Positions 34,030-45,869 of a stretch of DNA of 64,000 bases are shown here, piece by piece (the first letter of the stretch is position 1; each line of letters begins with the position of its first letter). Source of the stretch: Acanthacorydalis orientalis (Eukaryota > Arthropoda > Insecta > Megaloptera > Corydalidae). The stretch covers positions 13,173,510 through 13,237,509 of the forward strand of contig CM068315.1 in NCBI GenBank assembly GCA_034766995.1, written 5' to 3'. The translations under genes and the position numbers were made by a program. Below the pieces are notes generated by a model that was given only the letters and a program-made list of their open reading frames with translations, made no database searches and was not told the origin of the DNA.

Positions 34030-35400
34030 TTGAAAAGATTAATTAAAAAATAGTTTATCTTTTCTTTACTTCATATATATATATATATATATATTCCTTC
34101 ATTATTTCTTTCTGCATTCATACATACATATATATTAAGATACAAGCAAATATCGTTCAGTGCTACCTCAATTAATGCTGTTTCAATATAGCTTTTTATT
34201 ACTTTACACATCGTAAAACTAAATGAAATATGAACGAATATTATTTATTATTTTTTTGAAATTTTTATTTTCAAATGTGTTTTAAGGTTCATTAGTTATA
34301 TAAAAATTTTTTATGTACATATTATATGGAATACATAGTCATTTGATGCTATAAAGATAACAGGAAACTATTGTCATCACTGAACGAAACTTGCCTCTTT
34401 CTCTCTCTCTCTCTATATGTATGTATATATATATATATATAGGTATGAGATATGTATATGTTTGAGAGCATGTGTTTATGTGAATGAAAGTGTTTTCATG
34501 TTGCTAATTTAACTAAAAACTTAAATGTTTGAGTTTGAGTTTAAATAAGTTGTGTAATGTTATTACATCGTGAATTTCATATAAAAAGGTTTAGATAGGA
34601 CGTTTGTGTTTCATGTACTATAGACTGAAATATGAAATGAGTTTTGGAGTATGAAATTTATTCTTTATAAATTCAATAATAAATTTAAGAAAGTAATAAT
34701 AAAATATGATGTTAATTTATATATATATAGACTTAGACTTATTTATTTTAAAGAAAAATGGCCGTTTGATTTCCTTTTGCGGATAGGGAAGATAATTTGT
34801 AAGGAAATATTTCAATTCGACCTTATTTAAAAACTGTTAATGGTGTAATAATAGTTGTTCTAGTTTTTTTAAATATTTGAAGCAGTTAGAATTATAAAAT
34901 CCGATTTAGGGTGTACTTTGTTTCATAAAAAAATTATTTTTAGAAAATGAAAAAATATCATTTAAAATTTTTAAGTTTGGATCATTCATTTTGTATGAAA
35001 TATCCACTGTTCAAAAGATGAACATTTAAAGAAAAGGGTACAACGATACATTTACAGATATAACTATAAACTTTTTAAAATTTGATTGAACTTGACATTT
35101 TTTCTATAACCACGTCCATTTTATTTGTTTTCTAATTGGTTAATATCGATCATGTGATCTCTGTTATGATTGATTGATATCAATCACATGATCAGTGTTC
35201 TGTTTCATGGTGTATAACGAAAGAGGATATAAAATTTCAGTGTGAAACTAATAAGAAATTTATTCAAAATATTGTATTCACTGAAGTTTTGGAATAAAAA
35301 AGTTACACATTTTAACATTGTATTTTGCTATGATAATTTTTATTAACTTTTCCAATAAAAAAATTACGACTTACATTTTACGCGAATTATTTGTGTGTAT
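34030..35400. other. AT-rich intergenic with short TA and CT repeats
   Basis: Short TA runs near 34073-34093 and 34415-34443 (the second preceded by CT repeats). No gene or dispersed repeat recognised. Confidence 0.5.
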
Positions 35401-35420
35401 ACTTTGTTAATTTCTGTTAT

Positions 35421-35491
35421 TTATTAGAGGGGAGCGAATCCCCCCGCGTGGTTGGCGAGCGCAGCAATCCGGGGACGGAGCCCTCTAATAA
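35421..35491. mobile_element. Unassigned 71-nt GC-rich element with 11-nt inverted ends
   Basis: TTATTAGAGGG at 35421-35431 and CCCTCTAATAA at 35481-35491 are exact reverse complements. The interior is very GC-rich for this region: GCGAATCCCCCCGCGTGG, GGCGAGCGCAGCAATCC, GGGGACGGAGCCC. I see no coding potential. It stands out sharply in base composition and looks like a miniature inserted element or the joined ends of a larger one. Family unknown. Confidence 0.55.
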
Positions 35492-35604
35492 AATATTAGA
35501 GTAATTATGAAGTATTTAATCATGACTTTTTTGTTTAATAGAAAATAAATCTTGTACATTTACATTATACTAACTTTATCGATAATAAATAAAATTATTA
35601 TAGA

Positions 35605-35815
35605 AACGAATTTTTCACTCCAAAAACTGCAAACATGTTTCTGTATTTTAACTCTTTTAAGAAGATGGAATCATCATCGAAATACGTACGAACAAAAATC
35701 AAGTACAATAATTAAATATTAAATATATTTGATCACAGATTCTTTGGGCTTGTGAAGTAAGTGAAAAATTAATTCATGAAAGAGAATTCAGCCACAATGT
35801 CAAAACTATATTGTA
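35605..35815. repeat. Foldback MITE, right arm with left trace
   Basis: TTTTTCACTCCAAAAACTGC on the left; GATGGAATCATCATCGAAAT, TGATCACAGATTCTTTGGG and GCCACAATGTCAAAACTATA on the right. Confidence 0.65.
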
Positions 35816-35819
35816 ATGA

Positions 35820-36915
35820 AATACTTGTTAAATTCATATAAATTATTAAGTCAAATTTATCATTAATCGAATATATGTTTATAAATATTTCCACTTTTTA
35901 AGTAAATTTTAAGAAATTAAGTCTCTCATTATTTTTCTTTTCTTTTATCTCTCTCTCTCTCTATATAAATTCTGTGCTATTTAAAAAAAACTTACCATTA
36001 ATGAAAAAAGAACTGTGCAAAAATAACCTGAAACAGAATAAAAAAAATTATTAATAAAACGAAAGTATATTGGCACGTGCACATAATATATAAAAAATGT
36101 TTCCTTTCTCTTGTCTTCTCTCTCACTTTATATATATATAAAAAAATTATGAACATATCTCTATAAAAATTATGAATATATCTACTTTAAAGAAAAACAT
36201 TTCTAAATCACATCAATTCTTAATTATATTATAAATATAACAGTTATTAATTTTATTCTGAACATAGATTAAAAAACAATATTTTAAGAATCATAAAAAA
36301 TGATATTTTTACAGATTTACATCTTGAATTTTCAATTTTCAAATTTAAAAGTGTTTGAACTAGGATTATAATTAGTTCAGACAGTAATTGCAAATAATTC
36401 CTGTTCTTAAATCAAAACAAGAAATATTATTTCTTTTTTTAAACAACAGAGATGGATTTTTCATCAGCTTATTAAAAAAACTTAAATACAATATCTCTTA
36501 TTTTTTAATTGTTAAAATTATTTCCGTTTTGTCTATAATTTTATTTGTTGAGATGATTTATTTTAGTGATGTGGTGGAATTTTATATTGGTAAAAAATGA
36601 TAATTTATTGAGGATTAAAGAAGAGGTCTTCAGAATACTCGTAAAAATAATTTCTTGATTTAGAAAATAATTCATTAAACGACGAATATGTACATACCGC
36701 AAATTGTAAATTTGGAGAAGTTTAATTATTTCTATGTAAGTAATTTTTTTAATAAAAAAGCTATATATGCACCTTAGCTTGATCACTAATTATTTATTAA
36801 ATTTTTTTTGTGGTTTCTGGAAAATTAATGTATGTAGAACTAAATATTCAAGTAAATATTTATAGTTTTATATTTGTATTTTTTGTTATAATCTTCCCTC
36901 CGAATTTTACTTTAT
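35820..36915. other. AT-rich intergenic
   Basis: CT repeats near 35948 and 36115; otherwise nothing recognised. Frames at 36388-36600 and 36541-36786 look like chance. Confidence 0.5.
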
Positions 36916-36921
36916 TTTGTA

Positions 36922-37498
36922 TTAGGTTGGTAGGAAAATAATTGCAGTTTCGATTTTCTAAATTCTAACGCTAATTTTTTTCATTTAAAGTATCATTTCA
37001 TTGTGCTCATGTGAATATTATTTTAAAGTGATTGTTTTGTTATGCATTTTGGTAACATCAAATTTGTTTTCTTTTTTTATTAACTTTGTTTCAAATTGGG
37101 CTATGGAATTAAAGATGGAAAAGAAACAAACAAGAGCAAAATTTTTGCATGAGTTCAAAACGGATGGTAAAGCAACAGAAACTGTTCGTAAACTAAACGA
37201 TGCTTTTGGTGTGGGTATTGTTAAGGAACGTACTGTGTAATGGTGGTTCCAAACATTTCGTTCTGGAGACAAGAGCTTTAAACATGAAGAAGGTCACAGG
37301 GGTTCTTTCTCAGTTCATAACAACCAACTGAAGATGTTAGTTGAATCAGAACCACGCACAATTCGAGAGATGTACAAAAGTTAGGCGTTAATCGTCCAAC
37401 AGTTCTGAATCACTTAAAACAGCTAAGAAAATAAGAAAAGCGAAAAATGTATATAAATTTGAAAGTCATAAACCGCAATTATTTTTCTACCAACCTAA
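36922..37498 (+). mobile_element. Mariner group B, copy 4 (best preserved)
   Basis: 577 nt with near-perfect inverted ends: TTAGGTTGGTAGGAAAATAA and, inward from the right, TTAGGTTGGTAGAAAAATAA. The element contains only the DNA-binding half of a transposase fused by internal deletion to the 3' end. Confidence 0.9.
37112..37436 (+). pseudogene. Mariner transposase, helix-turn-helix half
   Basis: From the ATG at 37112 it reads KMEKKQTRAKFLHEFKTDGK and ETVRKLNDAFGVGIVKERTV, the first helix-turn-helix of mariner transposases; the same frame opens with an earlier ATG at 37001. A TAA at 37238 replaces the Gln before WWFQTFRSGD. After it the frame continues with shifts through KSFKHEEG, VHNNQLKMLVESEPRTIREM and LGVNRPTVLNHLKQ-like sequence, the second helix-turn-helix. 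The sequence then jumps to the 3' terminus. The DD34D catalytic domain is missing in every group B copy. Confidence 0.85.
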
Positions 37499-37499
37499 T

Positions 37500-38525
37500 A
37501 TTTTACTTCGAATAGTTTCAACCCTATTTTATCTTCAGGTATCTCAATATCGATTTATTAAAAAATTTATATATACTAGACTACTTGATGATAGTGGTAT
37601 TTCATAATTGAAGAAATCAGACGTACTGAACAAGAAATTGAGTTATTCGATAAAAGTGATCCAAAACGAGAGCAAATTCAAATAGAAAATGATGTTAAAT
37701 ATTTAATTTTGAACCAAACAATTTAATTCCATTTTCACATTTATAGTTTTGGAATTGCGGTAAAATTAATTTCACAAATGAATTATTAACCCTCAAACGA
37801 TAAAATGTACATTTTGATAAAAACATGCGGAATGTGAAGGTAGTTGATTCATTTATGAAACAAGGCCAGTTCGGATTCAATATTAACAGGGTATAATTAA
37901 TTTATTCACTATCAAATAACATTTTTTATAAAATAATTATTATTTTTTAATATATTTATAATTATAGAGATTTTCCTATACATTGGTATTCAATTTCATT
38001 ATATACTTTACAGTGTAAGTCGCTATACTTTTCTGAATCAATAGAACTGTAAATATATTAAAAGAAATTAATAATCAACTGACATATTTGTTACATTTTT
38101 AAGATTTTCTATTTCATTTTTTACTATTTTAAAAATAATTCGATAGAATATATCCAAAACAAATGATAGAATCTTAAAATTTAACAAATGATTCGTCATA
38201 TATTTTTTTTTTGTAAATACTGAATTTTTAATAACAGCCAATACGAAATAGTCCATCGTCCTGAGGTCAGGCAATCGTGATGGAATTGAAACATCGATAT
38301 CTTGATTATTTAACTACTACTGTCCTACATTCTTTGTAAAATGTGGTTGAGAACTAGTATGTTGAATAAAATATTGATGAAAAAGTTCAGGTAATGTACT
38401 TGCAGTTCAATCTATTCGTATTAATCAAGTATTTTACTAATTAATTTAACAATAGTCGTATATGTTTTAGAAAATTTTGTATAATTGAGTACTCTTTATT
38501 ATTAATTTTTATTTCATTTACTTGT
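37500..38525. other. AT-rich intergenic
   Basis: No recognised gene or structured repeat. Confidence 0.5.
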
Positions 38526-38530
38526 ATGAA

Positions 38531-39748
38531 TTAGGTTGGTGCAAAAATAATTGCAGTTTTTACGTATCGACTATATGATAAAAAGTATATTTATTAATAA
38601 AAATGAAGACTATTGGCCCGCACACATTTCTCTCAACGGGAAATAAGTTTGTATATTCCTACAAGATAGAATTCTAGAATCCTGGAATTAAAGAATTCAT
38701 CGAAAGCGCTTTGAGCTGATGCTTGATCTTTGAAAACCTTTTATTTTGGCAAATTAAACAATTTTTTTTAAAAATGATAATCTGTTGGAGACAGGTCCGG
38801 AGATTAAGGTGGGTGAGATAAGGTTTCACAACCCAGTTCATTTAATTTTTTTAAAGTCATTTGTCAGACTTGTGGTCCGGCGTTGTCACGAAGAAGAATT
38901 GGTCCTTTTCGATTGACTAATGCTGGTTGCAAACGGTGCTACTTCTCATGCATTTTTTCAATTTCCTGACAAAATTTTTCTGGTGTCATTTTTTCGCCGA
39001 GATTTAAGAAATTGTAGTGAATGATACCTATTTGCCGACCACCAAACAGTGAATATTTTTTTCACAAAGTTTCGGCTTAGGAAACTGTTTTGGTGTTTCT
39101 TCTTAGTTCAGCCACTGTGATAAAGTTTTACGATTATTGTAGAGAATCCACTTTTCGTCATATGTGACAATTCGATCAAGAAAGGGATCATTTATGTTAC
39201 ACAAAAGAAGCGCAGAGCAGACTTTGTATCGCCGAATTGCTTTATGTTCATACGTTGAATTGTTTGTTTAGTTCATATGGCACCTATTTATCCAGATTTT
39301 TTGTTTTTACAATTTACGTGGGTTCGCTTCAATAATGGGGTTTAAAGCATTATTGTTTATAGTTGAAGAACGTCCACGACCCCTCCTCATCATCATGGCT
39401 TTCATTTCAATCTCAGAAATTTTGGAACCGGTGTTGAGCTGTACGTTTACTAATTGACTCTTCACCAAAAACAAATTTGATATTTCGAGCAGTTTCTGTT
39501 GTTTTGCATCCTAATTTAAACTCATACAACAAAATCGCGCGAATTTACTTTTTTTCATGACTAATTTAAGAGGTTATATCCAAAAATACTAAGAAATGAA
39601 AGCAACAGACATAAGCTAAAATCAGTTGTGCTAATTTCCTTGTTTGCAATGATGTATCACATGACTATAACAAAAGTTAAAGATAACTAAGAAAATCGGC
39701 GCCAAACTTGAAATGATAAAAGCAGCAATTATTTTTGCATCAACTTAA
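38531..39748 (-). mobile_element. Near full-length mariner, dead (group C)
   Basis: 1,218 nt, close to the usual length of an intact mariner. Ends are TTAGGTTGGTGCAAAAATAA and, inward from the right, TTAAGTTGATGCAAAAATAA. On the minus strand the sequence reads through the transposase in order but with many stops and shifts: YEFKLGCKTTETARNIKFVF, VTYDEKWILYNNRKTLSQWL (first catalytic Asp), GERTP-type loss, NAGPQV region, SGPVSNRLSFF-like and FFNSRILEFYLVGIYKL near the C terminus. It is related to group B by its terminal repeat (GGTGC in place of GGTAG) and is the only copy here that spans both halves. Confidence 0.85.
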
Positions 39749-39749
39749 G

Positions 39750-40495
39750 ATAATTAAATCTCTTTGAATTTTTTATACACTTTTACTCTGATTTAGAAAA
39801 GAATATAATGACTTGGAATATAATTGTGTAGATTATAAAGAAATATCTGAATCGAAAAACCGTAGAGATAAAATAACATTCAGCATGAAAAAGACATTTC
39901 AAATCGTTACAGTTCGTCAAAATTATTACATAGTCCCGTTCATCAATCTTCATATCTTAAACATGTCATCTATAAAAGAGGCCGAAAATGCCTGAAGCAC
40001 TTAAGAAACAATTTCAAGTAAACGAGACATATTCGCAACTCGATAAATTAGGTGACGCAACATCAGTGTTTATAAATGAAACGATAAGTTAAAGTTTAAC
40101 GTTTTCGTTTCATTATTTTCGATATAATTTGATTGTACGATTTTAGTGATCATTAATAACGTTAAAATGTACAAAAGTGAATAAAAATGTACATAAAGAC
40201 TTGTATTCAAGTGCACCGAAGAGGAAAATCTATTGCAAAGTTGTACGAAGATTGGAAAAATAAAAACAGGTAGTGGCTGTTTAATAAACACATTTTATGA
40301 TAAAATATGCGGTAGAAGATCTAATTAATTTCATATTAAATTTACTAATTAATATACCTTGGCTAGACATTGTATGAATATGCGATATCTTTATTGTTTT
40401 AGTGAGAGAACGGTATTAATAAAGTGTTATATAATGGAATCAATAATCTGTTTAAGATGAGAATATTTATAAACTTACTGAGTGTGTAAGAAAGT
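39750..40495. other. AT-rich intergenic
   Basis: A 60-codon forward frame at 39813-39995 and a minus-strand frame at 40070-40291 are unassigned and probably chance. Confidence 0.45.
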
Positions 40496-40497
40496 TA

Positions 40498-40770
40498 TTT
40501 CAGTTTCACAAATGGCATTTACACTCATTTCACAAACCACAAATTTTTTTTTCTAAAAAAAATAATAAATGATTTTTTATTATTATATGAATTGAGATTC
40601 CATCATTTCTGGAAAGATAAAGTACTGACAAATCTGGACTATGAAAAATTCATTTATAAAATTGACCTTATCTCTCTGAGAACGATAGAATCAACAAAAA
40701 AAATGCGCCCAAATAACAATCAAAAAATATCAATAATTAATTATTGAATAAATTATTACTGGATTTAAAT
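40498..40770. repeat. Foldback MITE, both arms, worn
   Basis: CATTTCACAAACCACAAATT on the left; TCTGAGAACGATAGAATC, AAATGCGCCCAAATAACAAT and TCAATAATTAATTATTGAA on the right. Confidence 0.65.
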
Positions 40771-40849
40771 AAAGATGCTGTCGGTTTTAGAGTATGGTAG
40801 TACAGAAAAACCGAAAAGAATTTTTGTTACCATATAGATATTTTAACAT

Positions 40850-41015
40850 GGGTAAATTCATTTTCATTAATTAATTATTCTCTGACTTTATAAACCATAA
40901 TATTTTGTGAGATCAGAAATCTTCAAAAGATGATAAACGATCATTCATGATTGCTACTTAGGTGCATTTCAACGGTAAGTTCACCATCTTCAGTGTGGTA
41001 AATTATATAAAAATC
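40850..41015. repeat. Foldback MITE, left arm
   Basis: TAAACCATAATATTTTGTG, ATCATTCATGATTGCTACTT, GGTGCATTTCAACGGTAAG and a CATCTTCAGTG segment. Confidence 0.55.
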
Positions 41016-41481
41016 TTGAAGCATAAGAAATTATTTCTCTTTTGAAAAAAGTTATAGTCCAATTTATTTAATCTGTTATCTTACCATGGTTCTTGTGTAA
41101 AATATCTATTATAAGATATAGCTGTATATCAGTTTATAATATTAATTAATTTTACTGATTCTTAGGATGTAAGTATAGTTTTCTCATACAGCAAATCATT
41201 TTGACATTCTTTGAATGTTAGTAATGTAATTTATTGGAAAATTAAAAATAGATTTTAATAATTCATGTTAAAACTAGTTTATATATTTTTATAAACTTCA
41301 ATTATTTTTCGAATGTTAATTGTGATAAACTTTTTTTTAATTAACAAAACTGTATGCATAATACATTTCATTCGAAAAATATTGAAGTAGTATTAAAAGT
41401 TTTAAATATTTTTGCGGTTTGTAATCAGAAAAGAGATACAAATAGCAATACCATACAACAAATAATCTAAAACACATCTTT

Positions 41482-41700
41482 TCTTAATAATAAAAACCCA
41501 CATTTCTCGTCACTTTATCTGCAACGTCATCATGAGGCGAATGTGGTTTATAAGGAAAATTTCATAATGGAGAGATTTCAAATTTAATTCATTAAATTTC
41601 GTTCTTGGTTTTTTTTATGTTTAAATATATTATGTTGTAAAAACTAATAAACAGTTTTTTCTTTCTATTTTTCCATCAATTTTGACGGGCTATATATTAG
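41482..41700 (+). mobile_element. Non-autonomous Helitron, copy 2
   Basis: Starts TCTTAATAATAAAAACCC and ends with CCATCAATTTTGACGGG, then CTATATATTAG. The 3' tetranucleotide is TTAG in place of CTAG. Shared centre: CATTAAATTTCGTTCTTGG and a TTTAAATATATTATGTTG block. Confidence 0.75.
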
Positions 41701-41714
41701 TATATATATATGTG

Positions 41715-41745
<31 letters not shown>

Positions 41746-41748
41746 TGT
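41699..41748. repeat. Interrupted (TA)n microsatellite
   Basis: TA units with GTG and TTT interruptions immediately after the Helitron end. Confidence 0.9.
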
Positions 41749-41749
41749 G

Positions 41750-42950
41750 TTTGAAGATATTTATACTTAATGCTTTGTATTTATTTGTATTTTTATTTAA
41801 CATTACTCATACTATAGTCGATGGGTGACAAATTATATTCTAATTATTTTGTAAGGATAGAAGAATCTTGTTTATTTGTTGAATTATTCAGTTTTATTTG
41901 TATTAATTAATATAAGATATATTCTGTTATATAACTCAAATACATTTGAGATACTTGGTAATAGAAATAATGTTGAAAGATTAATAGTATTTCAATTTTA
42001 CAATTAGCTCTTCTATTAACGATTTCGTTACTTCAGTCATCTTCACATTGATTCTAAAAATTCAGTCTTGAAAGAAATTCTTCTTTTCCAATTCCTTATT
42101 TTAAGTTTAATTTCAACCATAAAGTAGATTTAAACCATAAGACTTGAATAAAATGTGCTTTAATTATTAAACTGGATATTGAAAATTGAAACAAATAAAC
42201 AATAATAATTCTAAAAATTATCTTATATAATTTTTTAATCTGTTGAGTGATTACTCAATCGTTCAAGTGTTTTAAAGTAATATAATAGAATTCAAAATAG
42301 AGAAAACTACTACGACAATGAATAGACATAATCAAAGGTATCAAAAGATTAAAGTTAAAAAAAATATAGATCAACATCAAGCCGAATCATACAAAAAAAT
42401 GATCTATATAGCCAATAAATTTGTGTAATAAAAAGTGGTATGAATTAAAAAGATGTACTTTAAAAATAAAAAAATATTTTTTAATAAAATGTACCTTTTT
42501 CAATTGAGTGATATCATAAAAATTCAAATAATTTTATTGTTAGTTCATGCATTAAAGCAAAATATTTTTGTATAAATTTATATTTTAATAAGTTAACAAA
42601 AAAACATTTCATAATTGTTCTGTGCGAAACCTGAAGGCCACCTGTCCATTCGTTTCTTCTCTCGCCGTTTTCAGATTTTGTCCTTATCAGACTTGTATAT
42701 TAACTGATTTTTCTAATTATTCTAATGTATTCAAAGTTTACTTAAAATTGATGAAAGTCGATATCGATTTACAAACAAACGAATTCATATATATTCTACA
42801 TGATATGCATAGAAGTTATCATGTAATTATAAACGATAGGTATATAGGACAAATCAGTAAAGAATAAAACAATTCTTAAACAAAGATTTAAAATTCTGAT
42901 CGGTATTTGGAAATCCATCATTGTAAAATATTGAAGTGATAAAAGTTTAT
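41750..42950. other. AT-rich intergenic
   Basis: No recognised gene. The 81-codon frame at 42622-42867 cannot be assigned. Confidence 0.45.
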
Positions 42951-42957
42951 CGCAATA

Positions 42958-43215
42958 CAGTTCTGACAGTACTAATAAATTCATTCATTCACTCAAATGA
43001 ATTATTTTTTCTGATCAAAAATATTTTAAAAAAGTTCTCATTATTTTTGACTGTTGCTTATGCACTTTTAGATGGTGATGTTATTATTCTTAGAGCGCTA
43101 ATTACCATCGAAATGCTGATAAGCAACAATCACAAATAGTCAATAATAATTTACTGAATATTTCTTATCAAACCTTTTTCTACTGTTTATGCAATTAAAA
43201 AGAATTTATGTGTAA
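42958..43215. repeat. Foldback MITE, both arms with good left end
   Basis: The left terminus is CAGTTCTGACAGTAC preceded by TA. The left arm then has TTTTTCTGATCAAAAAT, GACTGTTGCTTATGCAC and TTCTTAGAGCGCTAA. The right arm returns directly: ACCATCGAAATGCTGATAAG, CAACAATCACAAATAGTC and ATTTACTGAATATTTC. Confidence 0.8.
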
Positions 43216-43219
43216 AAGA

Positions 43220-43902
43220 TAAAACTAAATATTAAAGATGTAATACTAGTTATGTCTTAATACTGAAAACATTAATCCAATTATTAAAAAAACGACCTCA
43301 ATGAAAAAACTCATACTGTATGTGTAATTAATTGCACGGTTTTAATTGAAAATATATTCGAACGTGATCAGTGAATAAATTTGAATGTTTATCTGTGATC
43401 TCATTTATATGGTAATACTTTTTTGATTGATCTTTAGTGCCGTTTTGAACTATCTACGATGAGTTTCGAATATGTATCTTCATCAGGTAGCTTTATTTTT
43501 GGTAATGAATGATAAAATTAAATAAAATTATCAATAATTCATTCACTGTTTGATGGGTTGATTAATCATTTTGCAATTTATGTATTAAAAACATTTTACA
43601 ATTATGTAACAAATTTATAATTCCAACTGAAAATCTGAAATTTATAATATTATATTTTTTAAAAAAACTGAGATCAATATAGTGGCATTGGAAGGAGTTT
43701 ATATACACATAATTTATGTGAAATTTTTGAAGAAGTAATCGAAATGAATAACTGTATATACAGACAAGATAGTATATCTATGGAACAAACATTGAAATTG
43801 GGAAAAATCGAAAAAATAAATACTTTGCCTTTAGGCTGTCGTATGAATGTAAGGGTTAAGAAAACAGATATGATGTTTGCATTGAAATAAAAATAAACTG
43901 AA

Positions 43903-43905
<3 letters not shown>
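43220..43905. other. AT-rich intergenic
   Basis: A 49-codon frame from an ATG near 43753 is open but unassigned; no further signal. Confidence 0.4.

Positions 43906-43953
<48 letters not shown>
43906..43953. repeat. (TA)n microsatellite
   Basis: Pure TA tract. Confidence 0.95.
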
Positions 43954-43956
<3 letters not shown>

Positions 43957-45004
43957 TTTTATAAAAGATAGACAAGGAAGAAAATCATTGAATATATTTC
44001 TAAAAAAGAGTAAAAAGATATCAAGTTAACTGAAGCGACATGCTTTCATGAAAGGATAATAAAAGTAGGAAGTGAAAATGATAATGGAAGCATTGATAAA
44101 TTAATAAACTTGCGTGAAAAAATGCACGATTTGCATATGTAAACTTTTCGGTCAATTAATTTAAATTCCGGAACTATTAATCAAGCTTGTGAGTAAGTTA
44201 AAAAATGTTCACGTCTTTTTCAAGTATTCATGTTTTTACAAGAAGAGTTTTATACTGTGTTTTATATTATTAGATATTTTTATTAATTTTTTTATTTCTT
44301 ATATAAAATAGTATTGTATAAATAAGATTAAATTTCGGAAAAATATCAGATTCGAATATAATTGTAAGATAAATTAGAAGCTTTTTATTCTGCCATTAGA
44401 ACTGATACTCAAGATCATTTCGTTCCAGTTAGGAATTTTAGAAGTGGTTTTCAAACTTTATAAAGCTTTGATTTCTTAAAATGTTAAATTACTTTTCATG
44501 AATTGCTATTTTTACTGTATAATAAAAATCAATGAAATTAAAATTGTGCAATAAGTAAGTCTCTTATAATATTTTAGTGGGAGCAGAGAAAAAAGTACAA
44601 AATTTGAAATTATATTCATGATAAAATATAGTTTTTTGTACAAAGACTAAATTCATATTCAGTGAATTTAATGAATTTTTAACTCTTTCAAAACTTTTAT
44701 TACTTTCATCAAAAAGTTTCTACAACTGTTTATAGATAAATTTTGATTATTACTATATATATTTTAATAGAGATTTCATCATCTTTATAGCTCTACAGCA
44801 CACATACATTAATTTTTCTGTGCCCTAGATTTTTGTGGTTTATGAGGGTAGTAAATGTCAGATTGCGGTTATTACACCTTTTTTATGAGATTTTTTTAAT
44901 GATTTAGGGAAAGAAAAAATATTTATGAAAATAATAATTATAATTTTTGGCATTGGAGCTAATTCACGCCCATAAATGAATTTTTAATTCACCCATTAAC
45001 CATT

Positions 45005-45330
45005 CAACATTATTGACATCAAACATTATCAATAACTATTAATTGTACATTTTTTGATGAAAATAGCTTTTGTGGTTTAGAGAGGGAAAATCTAGTTTAT
45101 GAAAATTATATTTATATTTTTTGATACTGGAATAAATTCAGTTTCATAAATGAACATTCACTTCTTCACAAATCTTACAAAATTTTACTAAACAAAATGT
45201 TGATTTTAATTATTAATTTTTTTGATTGTTTCTTATTTAGAGTTAATAATACTATCCTCAGATTGTTAAAGTATAAAAGATACCATATATTTCTGTCTTT
45301 CTACAGTCTGAGGATGATATATTTATAGTA
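45005..45330. repeat. Foldback MITE, worn right arm then left arm
   Basis: A right-arm block (CTTTTGTGGTTTAGAGAGG) at 45066-45095 is followed by a left-arm block (AGTTTCATAAATGAACATTC, TTTGATTGTTTCTTATTTAG, ATCCTCAGATTGTTAAAG). Two neighbouring copies in tail-to-head order fit as well. Confidence 0.45.
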
Positions 45331-45523
45331 TTCTCACTTAATTAACCTTATTGATTTTAGATATAAAATTAATTCTTTGCCTTCAAAATTTACTAAGAGG
45401 TGTTAAGAATTTTCTATTTAATACAATGTTACAACAGGTATCACTGACTTGTTCCTTTTCGATAAAATCTGTGTATTATCTATTATTTCAGTTTAAAACA
45501 AATATATCTTGTGATTTATTTAA

Positions 45524-45733
45524 CCCTTTCGTTGCTGTAGGTGCTTTTAGATGCTCAATTTACATTGCCAAGATGGTACTGTGGACGCCTAAATGCGTAT
45601 ATTTATTATTTATTATGTTGATTGAATACAAGTCAAAGGCTATTAGCTACATTACATTTTCAGTTCTCTCTTTGAGCGAATGTCTACCGTCTGCCACGCG
45701 CACTCTGAATTAGATTTCACCACAGCGAAAGGG
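45524..45733. mobile_element. piggyBac-type MITE with TTAA target sites
   Basis: TTAA (45520-45523) precedes CCCTTTCGTTGCTGTAGGTG, and GTTTCACC-type sequence ends CACCACAGCGAAAGGG before TTAA (45734-45737). The ends are inverted repeats of about 16 nt starting CCCTTTCG. The TTAA duplication and the CCC start are typical of piggyBac elements. 210 nt, noncoding, GC-richer than its flanks. A 120-codon frame at 45351-45713 runs across it by chance. Confidence 0.8.
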
Positions 45734-45869
45734 TTAATGAACTGATCAGAAAAAAGGAATTTGAGATCTAATCCTAAATTTGTACTATTAATGAAAATTT
45801 TTATACATTTTTTATTCTTCACTTTTTAAATTCAGTCATATGCAAGTAGACTTTTGACAGAGGTTAAAT

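Noticed and set aside
45351..45713. 120-codon forward open frame
   Set aside because: It runs from AT-rich flank into the piggyBac-type MITE without respecting its edges, so it is fortuitous.
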